Positions 10,974 to 24,492 of a stretch of DNA of 64,000 bases are shown here, one piece after another. Where the stretch lies: contig BSDZ01000004.1 of NCBI GenBank assembly GCA_030268105.1, positions 4,265,001-4,329,000 on the forward strand, given 5' to 3'. How positions within the stretch are numbered: position 1 is the stretch's first letter; every line of letters starts with the position of its first letter. The notes beneath the pieces are model-generated. The model did no database searches, was not told where the DNA came from, and saw only the letters and a program-made list of their open reading frames with translations. The position numbers were made by a program, and so were the translations under genes. The DNA is from Volvox africanus (Eukaryota; Chlorophyta; Chlorophyceae; Chlamydomonadales; Volvocaceae).

Positions 10974-12780
10974 GTTTCCAACTGCGAAGTTAGCTACAGG
11001 CATTTATACACACCAGATCTTTAATTTGTTAACGACTTGGTGCTTGGGCATTTGTATGAGACCGTCCTAGCAGCTGACCATAAGAGCAACGTTGGTGACT
11101 TGGTGTCGTGTTTGCAATAACGCTGGTTCGTTGGAAGATGCGATCCTGTGGTGATGGAATGTCCTGCTTATGCAGAGATCCGTGCCGGCTTTGGCAGCTT
11201 GGGGATGGGACAAACCTCTACTATGCGTCAAAGTATGTTGAATATAATACCATATTCAAATCATCCTTAGCATCGTTTAAGATGTTTTGTTGAATGTGGG
11301 CAGCGCTGCGATACTTCTCTATCGCTGTTTTCTTTTTTTCTTCGAACTGATTTTGCGCTTTTATATCTTCAGTTTCGTTCGCGAGGTCCTACTGGCCTCC
11401 TGGCTCATCTGAGTGCGACGGATGGACCTAAAACATTGAAACCGAGCGCATCATTTGTCGCGGGTGTTGTGTTCCATGTGATTCGCTTCGCTTTGCGAGT
11501 ACCTCCCATAGTCGAGGGAGGTAATAAGTCGGCCAATCGGCGTTTGGACGCTTCCGTCGTCGCAACCTGTTGATTTATAGGGTATCTTATTGCTACACCG
11601 CGGAAGCATAGCTTTACATGCTAATCTGCTCCTCGACTATTGGAGTCGAGTCGCGCCACTCGTCAGTGATGCGCGAGTGATGCGACGCGACACGATGCGT
11701 GCGGCGCTAGTGATGCGACGCGACACGATGCGTGCGGCGCTAGTGATGCGACGCGACACGATGCGTGCGGCGCTAGTGACGCACGCAACTCGTCACGCAT
11801 AAATGTCACACATCATTCGTAGCATGTAAACGTTGTGCATCACTTTTCACACATCACTTGCTCTTCACACGTGCAGGTGCATGACGAGCAATATTGTGAG
11901 GGGCCATGCGCGACGAGCGACATGCACGTGCGCACCATAAATGATGTGCATGCACACGTGCACAGCACGCAGCCCTGGGGTTGACAGCAAAAGTGGCGAA
12001 ACACCAAAAGGGGATTGGGAAGTGCAGCCATGACCAGGGGCTGCATAGCCTACTGCTTGGGAGCAAGCGAGCTAGCTCCAGTATAGTAGAGATGCATGGA
12101 TGGAGTATGGCAGCTAGGGGTCCCAAGGGGGCAGGTTTCACAAGGTAGGGATCTGCTGCTGCTAACTAATTGCTGCCAGGAGTCTGGATGGAGGTGCAAA
12201 CGAGTGATAAATATTCAGTTGTAATCGCGCAGTAGTATCATTTTGGCCAAATTCGTGTGTGGGAACACATGTACAAGCGAAAGGTACGAATGCTGCCAAT
12301 AACAGGACCTAGCTTGCAAAGAAAGAAGACCCAGAAAGAACTTATTGCATAGGAAGGGTTTCTGATGGGTTATCCCAGCATACGGTTACGTACCCACCCA
12401 CCCCAGTAGGGCTGCTACCCCTGAGTCATCCAGCCACATGCTCCCCTCCCTATCAATGCCACAGGGACGGTGGTTCTGGTCAAGGTGGAAATAAGTTACT
12501 TCATCACATTGACGGGTATGAATAATCATACCAGACGCAGCAGTGCACCATTCACCAGAACTGCGATGAAGACACGCATGATGAGCCATCAGTGATTATG
12601 AGCAAAGAAGAAGATTGATTATTGAGTTCATCATCTGCATAAAACACTGACAGTTGAATTACTGAAGCCATCTACCACAGGGATTTCACCTACATGCATG
12701 CCTTTCCGGATGTAACGAAGGGTCCTTCGATTCTAGCTAGGTAAATAGCAAAGTGCTAAATAAAGAAACCAAGCAAGCAA
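10974..12780. other. intergenic, no gene recognised
   Basis: Apart from the 33-base repeat at 11677-11775 and a CACGTG-rich stretch (11860-11960), I see only short open frames without recognisable motifs. The minus-strand part near 12380-12780 may be the 3' continuation of the adjacent LINE fragment, but no motif confirms it. Confidence 0.4.
11677..11775 (+). repeat. 33-base tandem repeat, three units
   Basis: Three identical 33-base units beginning GTGATGCGACGCGACACG. Because 33 is a multiple of three, one frame reads MRRDTMRAALV three times, but no gene context supports translation. The flanks (11650-11960) continue in a degenerate GCGACG/CACGTG-rich pattern. Confidence 0.92.
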
Positions 12781-13130
12781 TGTGGAGCTAAGTGGGCAGC
12801 CCTGTTTAATACCCTGACACGATGCTGAAGGGTCATTAATTCCACCATTAACACGCACTCGCATAACATCTTCATGTAACATAAAAATAATATTTAATGC
12901 TTCAAGCATGAATGGGTAGGTCCATGCATGACTGGAACTTCACGGTCATGAAGCCGCTTCCGAAGGTGATTCCGTGGTATCTTGTCAAAAGCTTTCTCAA
13001 AATCAACCTGGGCGACAAGAAAGGGCTGATGACTGATGCTGCGACCTGCCTGCAAATGAATGAGGAGAAAATGCAGGCGCATCAGCCAGTGAACGAAAGC
13101 TGAGCCGATGGTTAAAAGATGATAAGCCGC
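12780..13130 (-). pseudogene. LINE reverse transcriptase fragment, frameshifted
   Basis: Read on the minus strand, one frame gives FLVAQVDFEKAFDKIPRNHL, the classic RT block with the first catalytic Asp (DFEKAFD). A second frame shortly after gives GIKQGCPLSSTLLAWFLY, the next RT block (QGCPLSS). A frameshift between them near 12930, and the absence of a YADD box or endonuclease in the same orientation nearby, show a dead fragment. It is from a non-LTR retrotransposon and is too short for clade assignment. Confidence 0.8.
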
Positions 13131-13371
13131 ATTTGTGTCATGAAATGGTGTATCAGTTGGGATCTATAGCGATCTGTTCTAGCATCAATCATGTTGTTGT
13201 AGCTGTACTCGCCAGTACATCGCTATCGACCCGCGCGCGTCCAATTTCTAGTGCCAGTATTTGCGCGAGTATTTGTGCCAACTCCGGAGCGAACAATCAA
13301 GTCATTTTTCAACTATCAGATACTATGTAACGAATACTTCTCGTAACAGATACATAAACCACTACATATCG

Positions 13372-13468
13372 GATTGCCTATATATGGTTTTTCTCCTGCC
13401 TGGCGACCAGCAAAACCTATCTCCGCCCCATACACGTCGTTCGTGTACCAAGCTTCGGAGCTGTGTAC
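13372..13468 (+). repeat. dispersed ~100-base repeat, copy 2
   Basis: Diverged partner of 10874-10973 in the same orientation. Its right end contains the short palindrome-like ACACGTCG/CGTGT segment shared by both copies. Confidence 0.6.
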
Positions 13469-13599
13469 ATGGACGTACCTACGACGAGGTCACGTTTCAA
13501 TCTTTTACAATCAGTTATTATGGCGCTGTTTATTATTGATGTACAATATTTATTGGCGCATTAACATTAGGTAGGTGTGGGATAATCCGATGGGTTAAT

Positions 13600-14780
13600 A
13601 GTAATGATATATAATCCTATAAAGTCCTGATATATAATAAAGTCTAACAACAATAACGATATATTGCCCCCACCGTAATCAGTATGGAGCATGCACGAAT
13701 CAATTTGCTGTTATAAATACAAGATTAAGTGATATTGCTCCACTAAGCAATACCATAGCAATGGTTAGCAAAAGAACCTAAGAAATTGACAAGTACGAAG
13801 GTGCGGTCTTTTACGGCACCTTCCAATAAAAAGTCGATAAGTTTAATTTATTATTTGACCCAAAATATGCCCATAAGATTTTTCTTAATTATATTCTTTA
13901 AGATCCTTCATAAACGCTCCTATCATCCCTTGGCGAAGAATATTCACCATCCTTTTTTATTCGTGGCTGTAGGTACGATTTATCAAAGCATAATATTGGG
14001 TCTGGAGAGGATGAGAAGAGTAGTTAATCGCTGTTCGAAAGTAATAGTGCTCAGTATAGGTACAAATTAAATCAGTAAAAAAACCCACTAGCACTGGCAG
14101 TAGTAGCAACTAGCGCCCCGGTATAAATGTTTTGCCGCCTAGTGCATGATCTTGAATAGTTTTTACTTTTTGCTATTGACAATACCTAATACCAGGGTTA
14201 CAGCCCAAAAGAACAACAACAATAGAGAGGTCTAAAATCTATCTAAAATCTAAAATCTAAAATCTACTTTAATCTCTTCCTCCTAACGCATAATGTTGAA
14301 TTGTTTTGAGCTTCCTACCGGACTTAAGGCCTAGCTCAAGGTTGGTAACCAAAAAAGCTATAAAAATAATTATATCAATATTGGCCGTCATTTTTTAACC
14401 AAGGGTTGACATATTTAAAAACACTAAAAATTGCATTAAATTCTTACCATAATTAACTTAGTATATATTTAGCAAAAAAATAAGCGGACATTTTGGTATT
14501 CCGACAATAATACCGGATGTGATATGAACAATAAACTTACTTCTGCGTTTGAAATTAATGCTTGTTTTTAACCGCTCTGTCGTGATGCATGCTTTTAATC
14601 CTTTACCCAGGCCTTTTTGTAACGCCATTTACTAGGTTTGCTGAAAGTTTTAGCACTAGCGAGGATTTTGGTTTGGTCTAATTTTTCTTCTAATAGAGTA
14701 TCTTTACTTATTTGGGTAACTTTAGGCTTTTCTGAAGTTGAATATGTATGAGCAAGTTTTTGATATACTTTCAGGTGAAC
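13600..14780. other. AT-rich island with short open frames
   Basis: Base composition drops sharply to AT-rich compared with the flanks, clearest at 14340-14560. It contains a small tandem of CTAAAATCTA-type units (14231-14268). A minus-strand frame ending at 14595 closes with KTFSKPSKWRYKKAWVKD and a stop, and a plus-strand frame 13786-14070 is hydrophobic. Neither is recognised. The composition resembles organellar DNA, so an organelle-derived insertion is possible. This is inference from composition only. Confidence 0.45.
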
Positions 14781-14799
14781 CAAGATACGCACCACCCGG

Positions 14800-16505
14800 G
14801 TAACTCAGCTTGCAGAATCATTGTCAATCGATGCGTCAAGGTACTGTCAATCGTCAGTAGTGCCTACGGGACAAGAAAGAGCGGGCGTCCCCTCGATTGC
14901 AGGACCACCATAATGCGTACTAGGAAGCAGTAATGAGTATATGCAGTCCGGAAGCTGGTTGTACGGATATGAAGTGACTCAGTGATGTGTGCACGTGACA
15001 ATGTCGCGGACGCGCACACTGACTATTTGGATGTTGAGTCCAACAAAGGGTGCTGAAGCATCGGCCACTCACATGCTTACATGCCTTTCACATTCCACTA
15101 TAACACCATTTATCGTAAAGTCATGGTGTGCAACTTTCAACCCTTGGTGGGACCAGGCGCAGTGTAATAAGTTGCGCTTACAGCAGAGAGACATTAAGAC
15201 ATTTGAGAATAATAACCAATGCAGCCCAGAGGTGGGAGGCTACATTAGGAGTGTGTAAAAATTCGCTGTGCACCCACCACGATGCCTCTAAATCTGGTGG
15301 GTCTAATTCCCCTTGGCTTGCGATGCGGCGAATCTCCCGGACGCACCTCATAACCTTCACGAGGGGGACGCTGTCTCTGGCTGCATTTTGGAATGCCCAA
15401 CACTTTCTGTCACCCACAATTGTGCCAGAGTGGTTTGTTTGAGGTAAAATCATCAGGAGTGAAGGGCACACTTTAAGCCCACTGTTCGGTAATCAGCCCC
15501 GGACGGCCCAGGAGCCAACCGTCACCAGTGTGAACCCGGGATGAACCCCGCCCTGTAGACACCTTTTAACCACATGCCTGCTGGATGGAGTAAGAGATGT
15601 AAGGTCGAACTTCTGGCCGGACTAAATAGGCCCCTGGATCAGTGCACGTACTCCGCACCTTGCCCCGGGCGTGCGTTAAGCAGGACGGGTAGGTTTGTGG
15701 CTCAGCCATGGTGAGGATGATATGTGAGGTCCAGCTAACGCAAAACATGTTTCATAAGTAATGAACGAAATAAGGTACACAATTCATGTATTAGTATTGG
15801 TGATGATGACCGCGATGCTGTGCTGAACGGCGGTCGTCGTCTGTTAGGTGTCGGCGACCGCACGAATCCCGCGTCGTACATTGTTTGCCATATCCTGATA
15901 TCCATTGGCAATTCAAACAACTTTGTTATGACTAATGTTTAAACTCTCAACACTGTTCATGTCCTGGGCATGTACACTTACTTTAAACTATGGACGTGGC
16001 GTCGACTAGTGGACGGATGGGCCTCTCATTGACCGAGGTCATCTACTCCCAGCGCATAAGCCTCTATTTTTCAGGGTCAGTGATTAATTAAACCTCCGCC
16101 GCCGCTGTCAATCCGAAATGCTCAGGCGTTTACAATTTGTGTTGTATATTAACTCATGTAGGTCAGATTTACGTAAAGCAACCAACCAAATAAATTGTAA
16201 TGAGGTCAGTGGCTTGGTTTGCAATCGTCGGCCACCAGAACTGTTTTTTTGTGTAGCCTTGGAATCGGGGCATAAACCTGGGCTTCGAAAGGACAAAACA
16301 TTATGACTGCAAAATTGGTTCCTTTCTGCTCCCGAAATTTTATCTGCATCCTGCTGGACCTGTGTAGCGGGCCTCGGCTTCTCGCTGTCGTGGACGAGGC
16401 TGGCGACGTCACCGTCACAGCAATAGATGGACTTCACTTATTCAGCCAGCAGCAGTTTACGCAGGTTTCCGGCGAGATTGCGCACAGCACCAACCCCGAT
16501 GCCCA
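14800..16505. other. intergenic, no gene recognised
   Basis: Normal composition resumes after the AT-rich island. A minus-strand frame at 15178-15471 (DRKCWAFQNAARDSVPLVKV) looks protein-like but matches no family I know. It may be transposon debris. The 5' UTR of the OPR-like gene probably lies at the right end. Confidence 0.35.
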
Positions 16506-19500
16506 ATGTTGACGACACCCACTGATATCACCACGAACCTCGTAACAACTCGGAGCAGCGGTCACCGGCGGGGTCTCAGCGCAGCAGCGGCTGCTACTCT
16601 GGACTCATCTTCGGCCACCAGTGGCGCTATCACCGGGCGTGGCCTGAGCAGTAACGGCTTGCCGGTGCATCCAAATGCTGCCGCTGCCGCTGCCGTCGCC
16701 GCCATCGATGGCACCGTCACGTCCCACCGCCTGCACCACACCTTGGTGACCACCGATGCCGTCGGTGCATTTGACGATGAGGCGGGTGTCGAGGGCCGCG
16801 CCGGCTTGCAGCGCTTTCCGTCGCTGCTGTCGAGGGCATCACCGCCACCACCACCACCAGTGCGGCTGCAGCCACCGCAGGCTCCACGGCTTAACCCAGT
16901 GGCTCAGGTGGCGCTCAATCGCCAAATCACCGACTGTACGGACTGGCTGGCGCTGGAGGCGCTGTATCGGTCCCTCCGCAGCCCCGCAGTAGTGATTGGC
17001 GGCAGCGGTGTTTCAACTGCCGCCCCGGCAGCAAGCTCCCCGCTGGGGGGTGTACAGCTGGTGGCAATGGCCCGCCACCTGGCGCGATTGCCACGTCATT
17101 GCTCATTTGCAAAGTTTGAGGACGAGCGACTGCAGCTGTTCGCGTCCGAGCTGGCGGCGGCGACCATTCCTTACCTTGGCGACATGGCGCAGGCTAGTGA
17201 AGGGAGCCATGTCCGGGGGCATGTAGAGGCAGGCGGGTGGTGGGGGATCGTTCAACGGAGGAGGGAAACCCCGGAGAGGGGGGTGTAAGTGGGCGTCCTG
17301 ACGGGTCGGGGAATGCTGTATGTGTTGTGTTGTGTTGTGTGTATGTTAGCTGTATGGTGAGCCTTACTTTAGCGGACATCCAGATTCCTGCCACACGTAA
17401 GGCCCACAAACCCTTTCGAATCCTCTGCATTTCAACAACTCTTGCGAAAGGTTCCTCCGGTGGCGGTATGACTCCGGACGGCAGACACCCCACCCCGTTG
17501 TCGTGAACGTGCGACATTCCCCCATCTCACGCTCCCTTTCTGCCTGCGCTCGTTCCTCCCTCAACACACACCACCTGCCCTCCACCTGCCCTGCCAGGGT
17601 GAGTACTGCGCTCTGCTGTGGGCGTACGGCAAGATTGGTTGCCACCCGGGAGAGGACTTCCTGCGCGCCCTACTGCCGCGGTTGCAGCCGCTACTGCCGG
17701 TGGCTGGACCCACGGGTCTGTCACAGGCGCTGTGGGGCCTCGCGCGCATGGGTCATGTCCCGCCGGAGCCATTCCTGAGTGACTTTTACGGCGCAGCAGA
17801 CGGAGCCTTGAGGATGCCGTCCGCGAATCCCCAGCACGTGTCAAACTTGCTGTGGGCGATGGTGATGTTGAGGCTGCAAGCCCCCGAGGAGTTGATCTCC
17901 CAGGCGCTGGCGGTGCTGGACGGAAAGCTGCAGGTGGGAGGTCCGAACGTCCCTGAGGGGAAGTTGGCAGCTGGTCTGATAACGACTAGTTGGGATGGCA
18001 AGGAGCAAGTATTAAATCGAATAAAAGAATCGACATTGAGCAAAAGAAAAGGGATTGGGCAGGGTAGTAGCTGGGGACCGGTGTACATGGGTTGCTCGGC
18101 GCGGGGTGTTATACGGTGCGACCCTGCAACATGCATTTTTTGTCATGTTCTTTTATATTCTTTCTCAATTCCCGTACAGCACTGCATAAAATGATTATTT
18201 ATGCACGTATTTTTCATGGTAGATTTCTGACGGGTCAGGTAGAAAACGAGAAATATTAGCTATGTAGCCGCTGTGCAAATACCTATCTGCACGAGCAGCC
18301 ATGTGCGTCTGGGTTGGAAAAGCCGCAGGCACTTGTGTGCGAATGTTGGCAGCCAGCCGAAGCGACATGAGGAGACGCAGGACCCTCCCTCTATGAGGTG
18401 GCCCTCGCCGACTCCACTTTTATTCCTATCGGGCGGGGGGCTCGCGGGACAACCAGTTCGTCAGTTTTAAAAGCCAGGGGCTGAGTGGCTCTGGAAATCC
18501 CCCCTGCCGAACTGCAATAAGAGAATGGATGCATCGATGCATATGAGATGTTTCCACACGGACCTCGCACTCTCCGCCGGTTTGCATATCCCGTCTCACC
18601 TCCCCTCGATCGGCCCCACAGGCCGCCACGCCCCAGGCCCTGGCCATAACCGCGTGGGCAGTCGTACAAGTGGGAGAGCGAGCCCCGCCTGAGGCCTGGT
18701 GGCACCGCATACAGCAGGCGGCGCTGCAGCTGAGCGGCAAACTGCAGCCGCAGGTTTGTGTTTGCAGTGAGTAGGGGAGAGGGAAGTCAGGGAGAGATGG
18801 ATGTTTGGGGAATGGAAGAAAAAGGAGACTTTTCCCAAAGGGCAGGTGGGTTTACGGGGGACTTGTTGGCGTCACACGGTTAACACTGTATTTTGCATCT
18901 CCCCACGGTCCACGTCTTTAAAAGCCCTGGCCTCACTTGTTCATGCTCAACCCCGACTCCTGGACCGCACGACCTTCGCCCTCCCTTGGCCTGGCTTCCT
19001 CTCTCTTGGCTAAATCCTGATGAGGCATTCACACCCTGGTGCCTAAACGCCCCCCCCCGCAGGACATCTCCCATTTGGTTTGGGCCACTGCGCGCAGCGG
19101 CCATCCCGGACCCCAGCCATGGCTGCAAGCGATGTGCTCAGAGGCTCACGGGTGCATGAGGGGTTTTAGGTCGCAGGTGGGCGGGGAGGGACGGGGGAGG
19201 ACGCGGCGGGGCAGGGAGGGGCGGGGAAGGGCGGGGGTCACCTCTTTCATGCTCTTCTTGGTCGTCTTGCGAGGAGATGAGCCTCACAGCCTTTAATCTG
19301 CACAGTCTTGCGCTTTAGTACCCGGTTTCTGATTCCGAAGCCCATCGTCAACATCCTCCCCCTTTCACGGTTAGTTCTCATTCCTTCAATATCAGCACCA
19401 AAATTTGTTTCATGCGTCTGCCCCCTTCACACCAATCAGGAGCTGTGCAATCTGTTGTGGGGGCTAGTGGTTGTGGGCTTCAAACCACCAGAACCCTGGC

Positions 19501-22500
19501 TGACGGCCGCGATCTCGGCGGCGCAGAACTTACTGCCCAATTTCAAGGTGCGGTGATGCAGTGTGTCGCCTACTTGCAGTGTGCCTCCTGCAAATTAGAA
19601 TGGGCTTCGATACGCTCATAGTGGCTTTTTAAATTACCCTAAAACCCATAAAACCCTTAAACCCGCGTATGTATGGGTGCATGCGTGTTTCATACGCTTA
19701 TGCAGAAAGGCCTTATGGTTGATCGATTCCAACTTCTGACTATTGAATGTTGACCAATTATAGCTGGTGCTTACACGCGAACACGCCTAACTTCATCGCG
19801 TGATGTCGCATCACACAGCGCGGTTCTGGCTTCACCCTTAACGTGCTGAGCGCTATTAGCACTGCTCTGCAAATCTCGAGACCCTTTTTCACCTACCCGG
19901 CTACGAAATGCGAAGCCTCAACACAAAGCCCCCAAATCAAAGGTCGTACCTTTCGTCAACTTTCCACGATGTGTCGCCCTCGGGCCTTCACCCTCCCACG
20001 TGTCCCCAACCCGTCCTCCAAGGGTTTTGAGCTTGCCGTGCTGCTGTGGTGCCTGGCCTCTCTGCAAGCAAAACCACTACTCCCTCGCACGTTCGCTCGG
20101 GGGCTGTTCTTTCACTCGGGGCCCAAACTGCGGTATTTCAGCGCACAGGTGTGTTCGTGTGGGGAGAGAGCTGCATAACGTGCGACATGGGACACGACCG
20201 GAAGACGGGAATGTTGACGGGATTCTGCTTTAAAGGGATCTAACGATTTCTTTAAACGGGTAGTATCAACGGGGGATGTTCCACCATAACATCTGACGTA
20301 AACAGGCTGTCTTGATAGGTTACTGCTGTAACCCCGTGTTCCGCCCGGTTGCTTCACCCCGCTGTGGTCAGATTCTTGCCTAAGCCCCCTTTCACTGCTT
20401 TCAACGGCCGCAGGACTGTGCCAATGTGATCTGGTCATTGGCTCGTCTGCAGCTCCGTCCCCCGGAACCCTGGATGGCGGCATTTGTGGAGGAATCGTTC
20501 ACGCAGTTGCCCCATTTCACCCCACAACACCTGGCCAACACCATCTGGGGGTTCGCCCGCTTGAGTCGCTGCCCACCAGAGCCGTGGATGGACAGGCGAG
20601 ACCCTAACCACGGCAACTGTACCCAGGGGTTGGGAGTTGGGGGTTGGAACGAGTGGCTGAGGGAGCCGGCGTAGCTGCCGCTGTGGAGGCAGAAGGTCAG
20701 CAGTCTCGTGGCGGTGCAGTGCGGTGCGGTGATGGTTGGTCATCCATTCTGGGTGATGCGGCTGGGCGGATGGAAGGTGGCAGCGCTAGGATTTCGTCGC
20801 TGCTATGCCTCTATCCTTTCAAAATTATGCGCTGGCATCGCTCTTCGGCCCTCTCCCTGGCTCCCAGTTCTTTCAACTCACATCTTGATTGGCAGATTGC
20901 TGCGCCAGTTGTCATTGCGCCTCCCGGCAAGACCCCAGGAGGCTGCCTAGACCCGCGCACCCCCTGGCCCACACGCGCCCTTGTCGTCGCCCGCAGGTTC
21001 TTCTTGGAGAGCAGGCCGCTGCTGCTGTCCTTCAAGACCGGGGAGCTGGGTATGCTGGCTATGGCGCTAGGCATTGCCCGACTGGACCCGCCCCGCCAGT
21101 GGCTCAACCAGATGCTCGTGGCGTCCTACTCCAAGCTGGAGCATTGCCGGTGTGTTTTTATGCACGTGACTTTTTATGAAAGTCGCGATTAGATGCTTTT
21201 AGTGGGAGTGAAGTTAGTTATGCGCGTATGTATGCAGATCTGAGTGCGCTCGACAGCAGCGGCATCGCGTGGCGAAATATTTCCGTATTAATGTGACAGA
21301 TCCGACGCTGACAATTCGTCCATGCACCTCCTCTCCTTGCCTCGCTGTAGCTGCTTTGTTCAAATCCCGGTTAAAGCCCCTGAACGCAAATCCATTCGCT
21401 TCCCTTGGACGTGCTGCTGCAGAGCCCAGGAGCTAGCCAATCTGGTCTGGGGCTTCTGGCGCTTGTTTTTTAAACCACCGCAGCGATGGCTGGACGCGGT
21501 GGCCACCGCTGCATCGCGTCTGACAGGTCAGGGCGCCATGACAAACACCGACCTCATCACGTTAGGGCGCGCCTTCAGCGCCTTCGGGGCGGAGCTGCCG
21601 GCGAATGTGCAGCAAGCTCTGAAGGCGGTGGAAGAAGCCCAACTTCTGCTGCAAATGCCCCAACAGGTTGTTGAAGTTCAACAGCAGCAGCAGCGGGTTC
21701 CGGAGGTGCGGCAGCAAACGGAATGGGAGCAGCGCGGGGGGCTTCAGCAGCCGTCTGCGGAGCAGGGTCAGCAGCAGCAGCAAAAGCTAGAGGCCATGGG
21801 GCACCGAAAAGCTCGGAAATCGAAACGCCAACAGCATCCTGACTTGAGGTTTCAGCAGCGACTACCGCAACAGCCTGGGGGGCAGCTGCGCAGTCCGTCT
21901 CGGGATGGCTCGCAGCATTCGGGGAAAGGGGCGGCCAGCCAGTCTGGGGTCCGCAGCGTCGCCTCGTCAGCTGTGCAAGGCCAGTCCACAGCAGCTTCCG
22001 CCGTAGTGCGATCAGGCATAGAATCGACGGCTTGCCTTATGAAAGAAGCCGAGGCAGCAAAGCAGGCTGCGGTAGACCGAACGCCTGCGATGACCGTGAC
22101 GGAGGTGGCGGAGATGGCGTCGCCACCCCATCTCGTGCCTGGATCGCATTCTCAGGATGGCCTTAACTCCATCACGTCGAGTGTTCATTTGGAAGCAGCA
22201 ATGGTCGCGGAGGCGGCGGAGCGGCGACGGGAGAAGCAACGGCGAGACCGGAAGGTGAAGCGTCGGTTAGCAGAGCGCAACGACAGCTTGCCCGCTGCCA
22301 TCACTGGCGCTGATGATGTCACAGGCGGTGGGAATGGCGCCGCCAACACCGGCGTCCTTATTGTCCCGACAGTCAGCTGTGTCACCAGAGATGCAGTTGA
22401 TATAGGTAGTCCGAAATCAGTGTCGCCATGCGTGTCGCTCCCGTCACTCTCCCTACCCACCTCTCCAGCCCAATTGCCGGCTGAACCAGCTGCACGGGCG

Positions 22501-22893
22501 AGTGCCAACGGCCTTGTGAGCACCATGGCAACCTCAGTGGATTCATCGCTCCCATCCTGCGGCACCACAGCAGAGGCTGCGAGTACCAAGCCCGAAGCTG
22601 TCGATGGAACGCTTCGAGTTGCTGACAGGTCGTTAGAGGATAGTGAAGCTGGGGTGGCGCCCGAGCCAGGGGAGCGACCGGCAGATAGAGGCAGACGAAT
22701 AGAATCTGTACTTGAACTAGGGCTTGCTGAACAGGAAGGGCACGCATCGCCCCCGCCGGCTTCTTCGGAGGCCGAGGTCGTGATGCCGCTACAAATGACG
22801 GCAAGCGCAGTGCGTGCAGCAGCTCGGCGCCGGGCACGTCAGCGGGCGCTGCAACAGTGTGCCGCAGCGACGCTATTGCCAGCATTGGAATGA
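16506..22893 (+). CDS. OPR-like / LW-repeat protein, probable organellar RNA factor
   Basis: Nine exons (16506-17192, 17598-17933, 18622-18753, 19063-19176, 19440-19547, 20023-20148, 20414-20595, 20997-21149, 21423-22893) join in phase to 1102 codons plus TGA. The N-terminal 130 residues are Ala/Ser/Thr-rich, compatible with a transit peptide. QITDCTDWLALEALY follows, typical of the head of algal OPR/RAP-type proteins. Then come about nine helical repeats with a central LW or VW: CALLWAYGKIG, SQALWGLARMGHVPPEPFL, SNLLWAMVML, ISHLVWATARSG, CNLLWGLVVVGFKPPEPWL, ANVIWSLARLQLRPPEPWM, ANTIWGFARLSRCPPEPWM, LANLVWGFWRLFFKPPQRWL. Relatives act in chloroplast or mitochondrial RNA stability, splicing or translation. 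The C-terminal third is Gln-rich, then Ala/Ser-rich with a basic RRREKQRRDRKVKRRL patch. No RAP domain is visible. Two donors are GC. The start codon is the least certain point. Confidence 0.75.
19637..19663. repeat. short interstitial telomere-like tract
   Basis: CCCTAAAACCC followed by degenerate ATAAAACCC and TTAAACCC units, in an intron of the OPR-like gene. It resembles the Chlamydomonas-type TTTTAGGG telomere repeat on the opposite strand, but with only about three imperfect units. Confidence 0.45.
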
Positions 22894-24492
22894 ACAGGAA
22901 GTGGCTAAGGCAGCTTGCATCTATATGTTGGCGTAATGTATTGCGTGTGGGGGGCGCGGGAGCACTGCCGCAGTACCTACATGCCACAGTATGATTATTT
23001 GAAAGCAGGATTTGTTTTGGAAGTTCTGACATCTGAGGCATAGAAGCCGATAGATGTTCCAATTAGTGCCGCTGTCATTGGTCCTAAGGCTGTTGTCTTG
23101 CATCTTCTGTCAGGCCTCACGCGGCCAGGCAGGACCCTGACCCGCATGTCTTGCCCCTGCGTCAACAGTAAAGCCCTTGTTAACTTATGATGGTAAACCC
23201 TCTCGCTCGCCATTCCCACCTTACAACCCGATACAAAAGAACTTCTTAAATAATGATGACTAAAAACAGCTACACCACACCGTTGGGGTACCAACCGGGA
23301 AGTGGCAATGACGTGCGTACGCTAGTTAAATAGACAAACTACGATACGTTTCTGGCCGCCTTGCTTAAGAGCTAACCATTAGGCAAAGGCGCTGGCAGCC
23401 GGCCGAGCTATTCGTCGGCAGCATCTCCAGACGCCAGAATACATCATCAATGGCGCCAGCTCGCCGAGGCTGAACAGCCAGCCATATATACTCAGCAGCT
23501 CGTAGAGGGCACATACCAAAGAATATCAAGGCAGGCAATGTCCTGCTGCGCCGTAAGCCCCCGAACTACACACACAAAGCACCAGGCAGGTTGCCAAACA
23601 GCACCGTGCACCTGCATCACCGATGTGCAGGCTGCGCACACATACGTATATGCAAAATACGCTGAGTTGGCAAGCACGTGCCGCCACCAATAAGGGATCA
23701 CTCTTTAAGTTGGTAAAGTTTGGGCTCCCCAGATTCGCTCCCTGATGGCTCCGGAAAACCACGAAAGAAGGACAATACCACATTACGTAAGGGATCGCAA
23801 ATTCTACACAGGCAGCGCGTTCACATGCACTGTGGAAGTCTCTAAGTCCTGCCTCCCATACTTGAGATGTTGCCATCGCGCAGTAAAAGCGGCGCCAAAG
23901 GAGAAGAATCACGGGCTCATGCAATAGAGTTAGAAATTAGGCGTTATTATCTCCAGGACCGCTCGTCAGAAACTAACAGACAGCCGAAAATGACGCAGGA
24001 TTCATTTAGGGGCCCACTCCTCGCCGCCTTATAAGCATCAGCAGGACGAAGGAACACGCCCCGCAGGCGGCCGTCCCTTATGGCCCCATCTGCACGCACC
24101 CCGACTGCTTGATCAATAGTTTAAGCCAAGATGCACCGCCCGTGCTAGGTAAATGCTTTCCCAACCCCAAATGCGATCACTCTCACGGTAATCTAATAAC
24201 TATTCTCCCATTGAACTTGCCAACAACGATACAAACCTGCGGGAGTAAGACAACCCCTTGGCATAAGAAGAGCTTGTAAATAGTTTCACGCATATAAAGA
24301 GGGACGTGACTTGCATTCGAGATAAAGACGCTAGCGCTGCACTCGTACTGTTTCTTGCACTTGATGGTATCACTTGTGGGCCACATGCACCGTAGTAGCC
24401 CATATCGAGTATTTCTCTGGCGGTATCTCAGTAGGCTTCCCACCTGAGGCCCAAGCCATCATCCATGCCCGAGTGCGACCCAGGGCGTCTGC
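22894..24492. other. convergent intergenic region
   Basis: Lies between the stop of the plus-strand OPR-like gene and the stop of the minus-strand pyruvate kinase locus. Only short frames without family pattern are seen. It presumably holds both 3' UTRs. No clear TGTAA signal was found within 200 bases of either stop. Confidence 0.4.
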
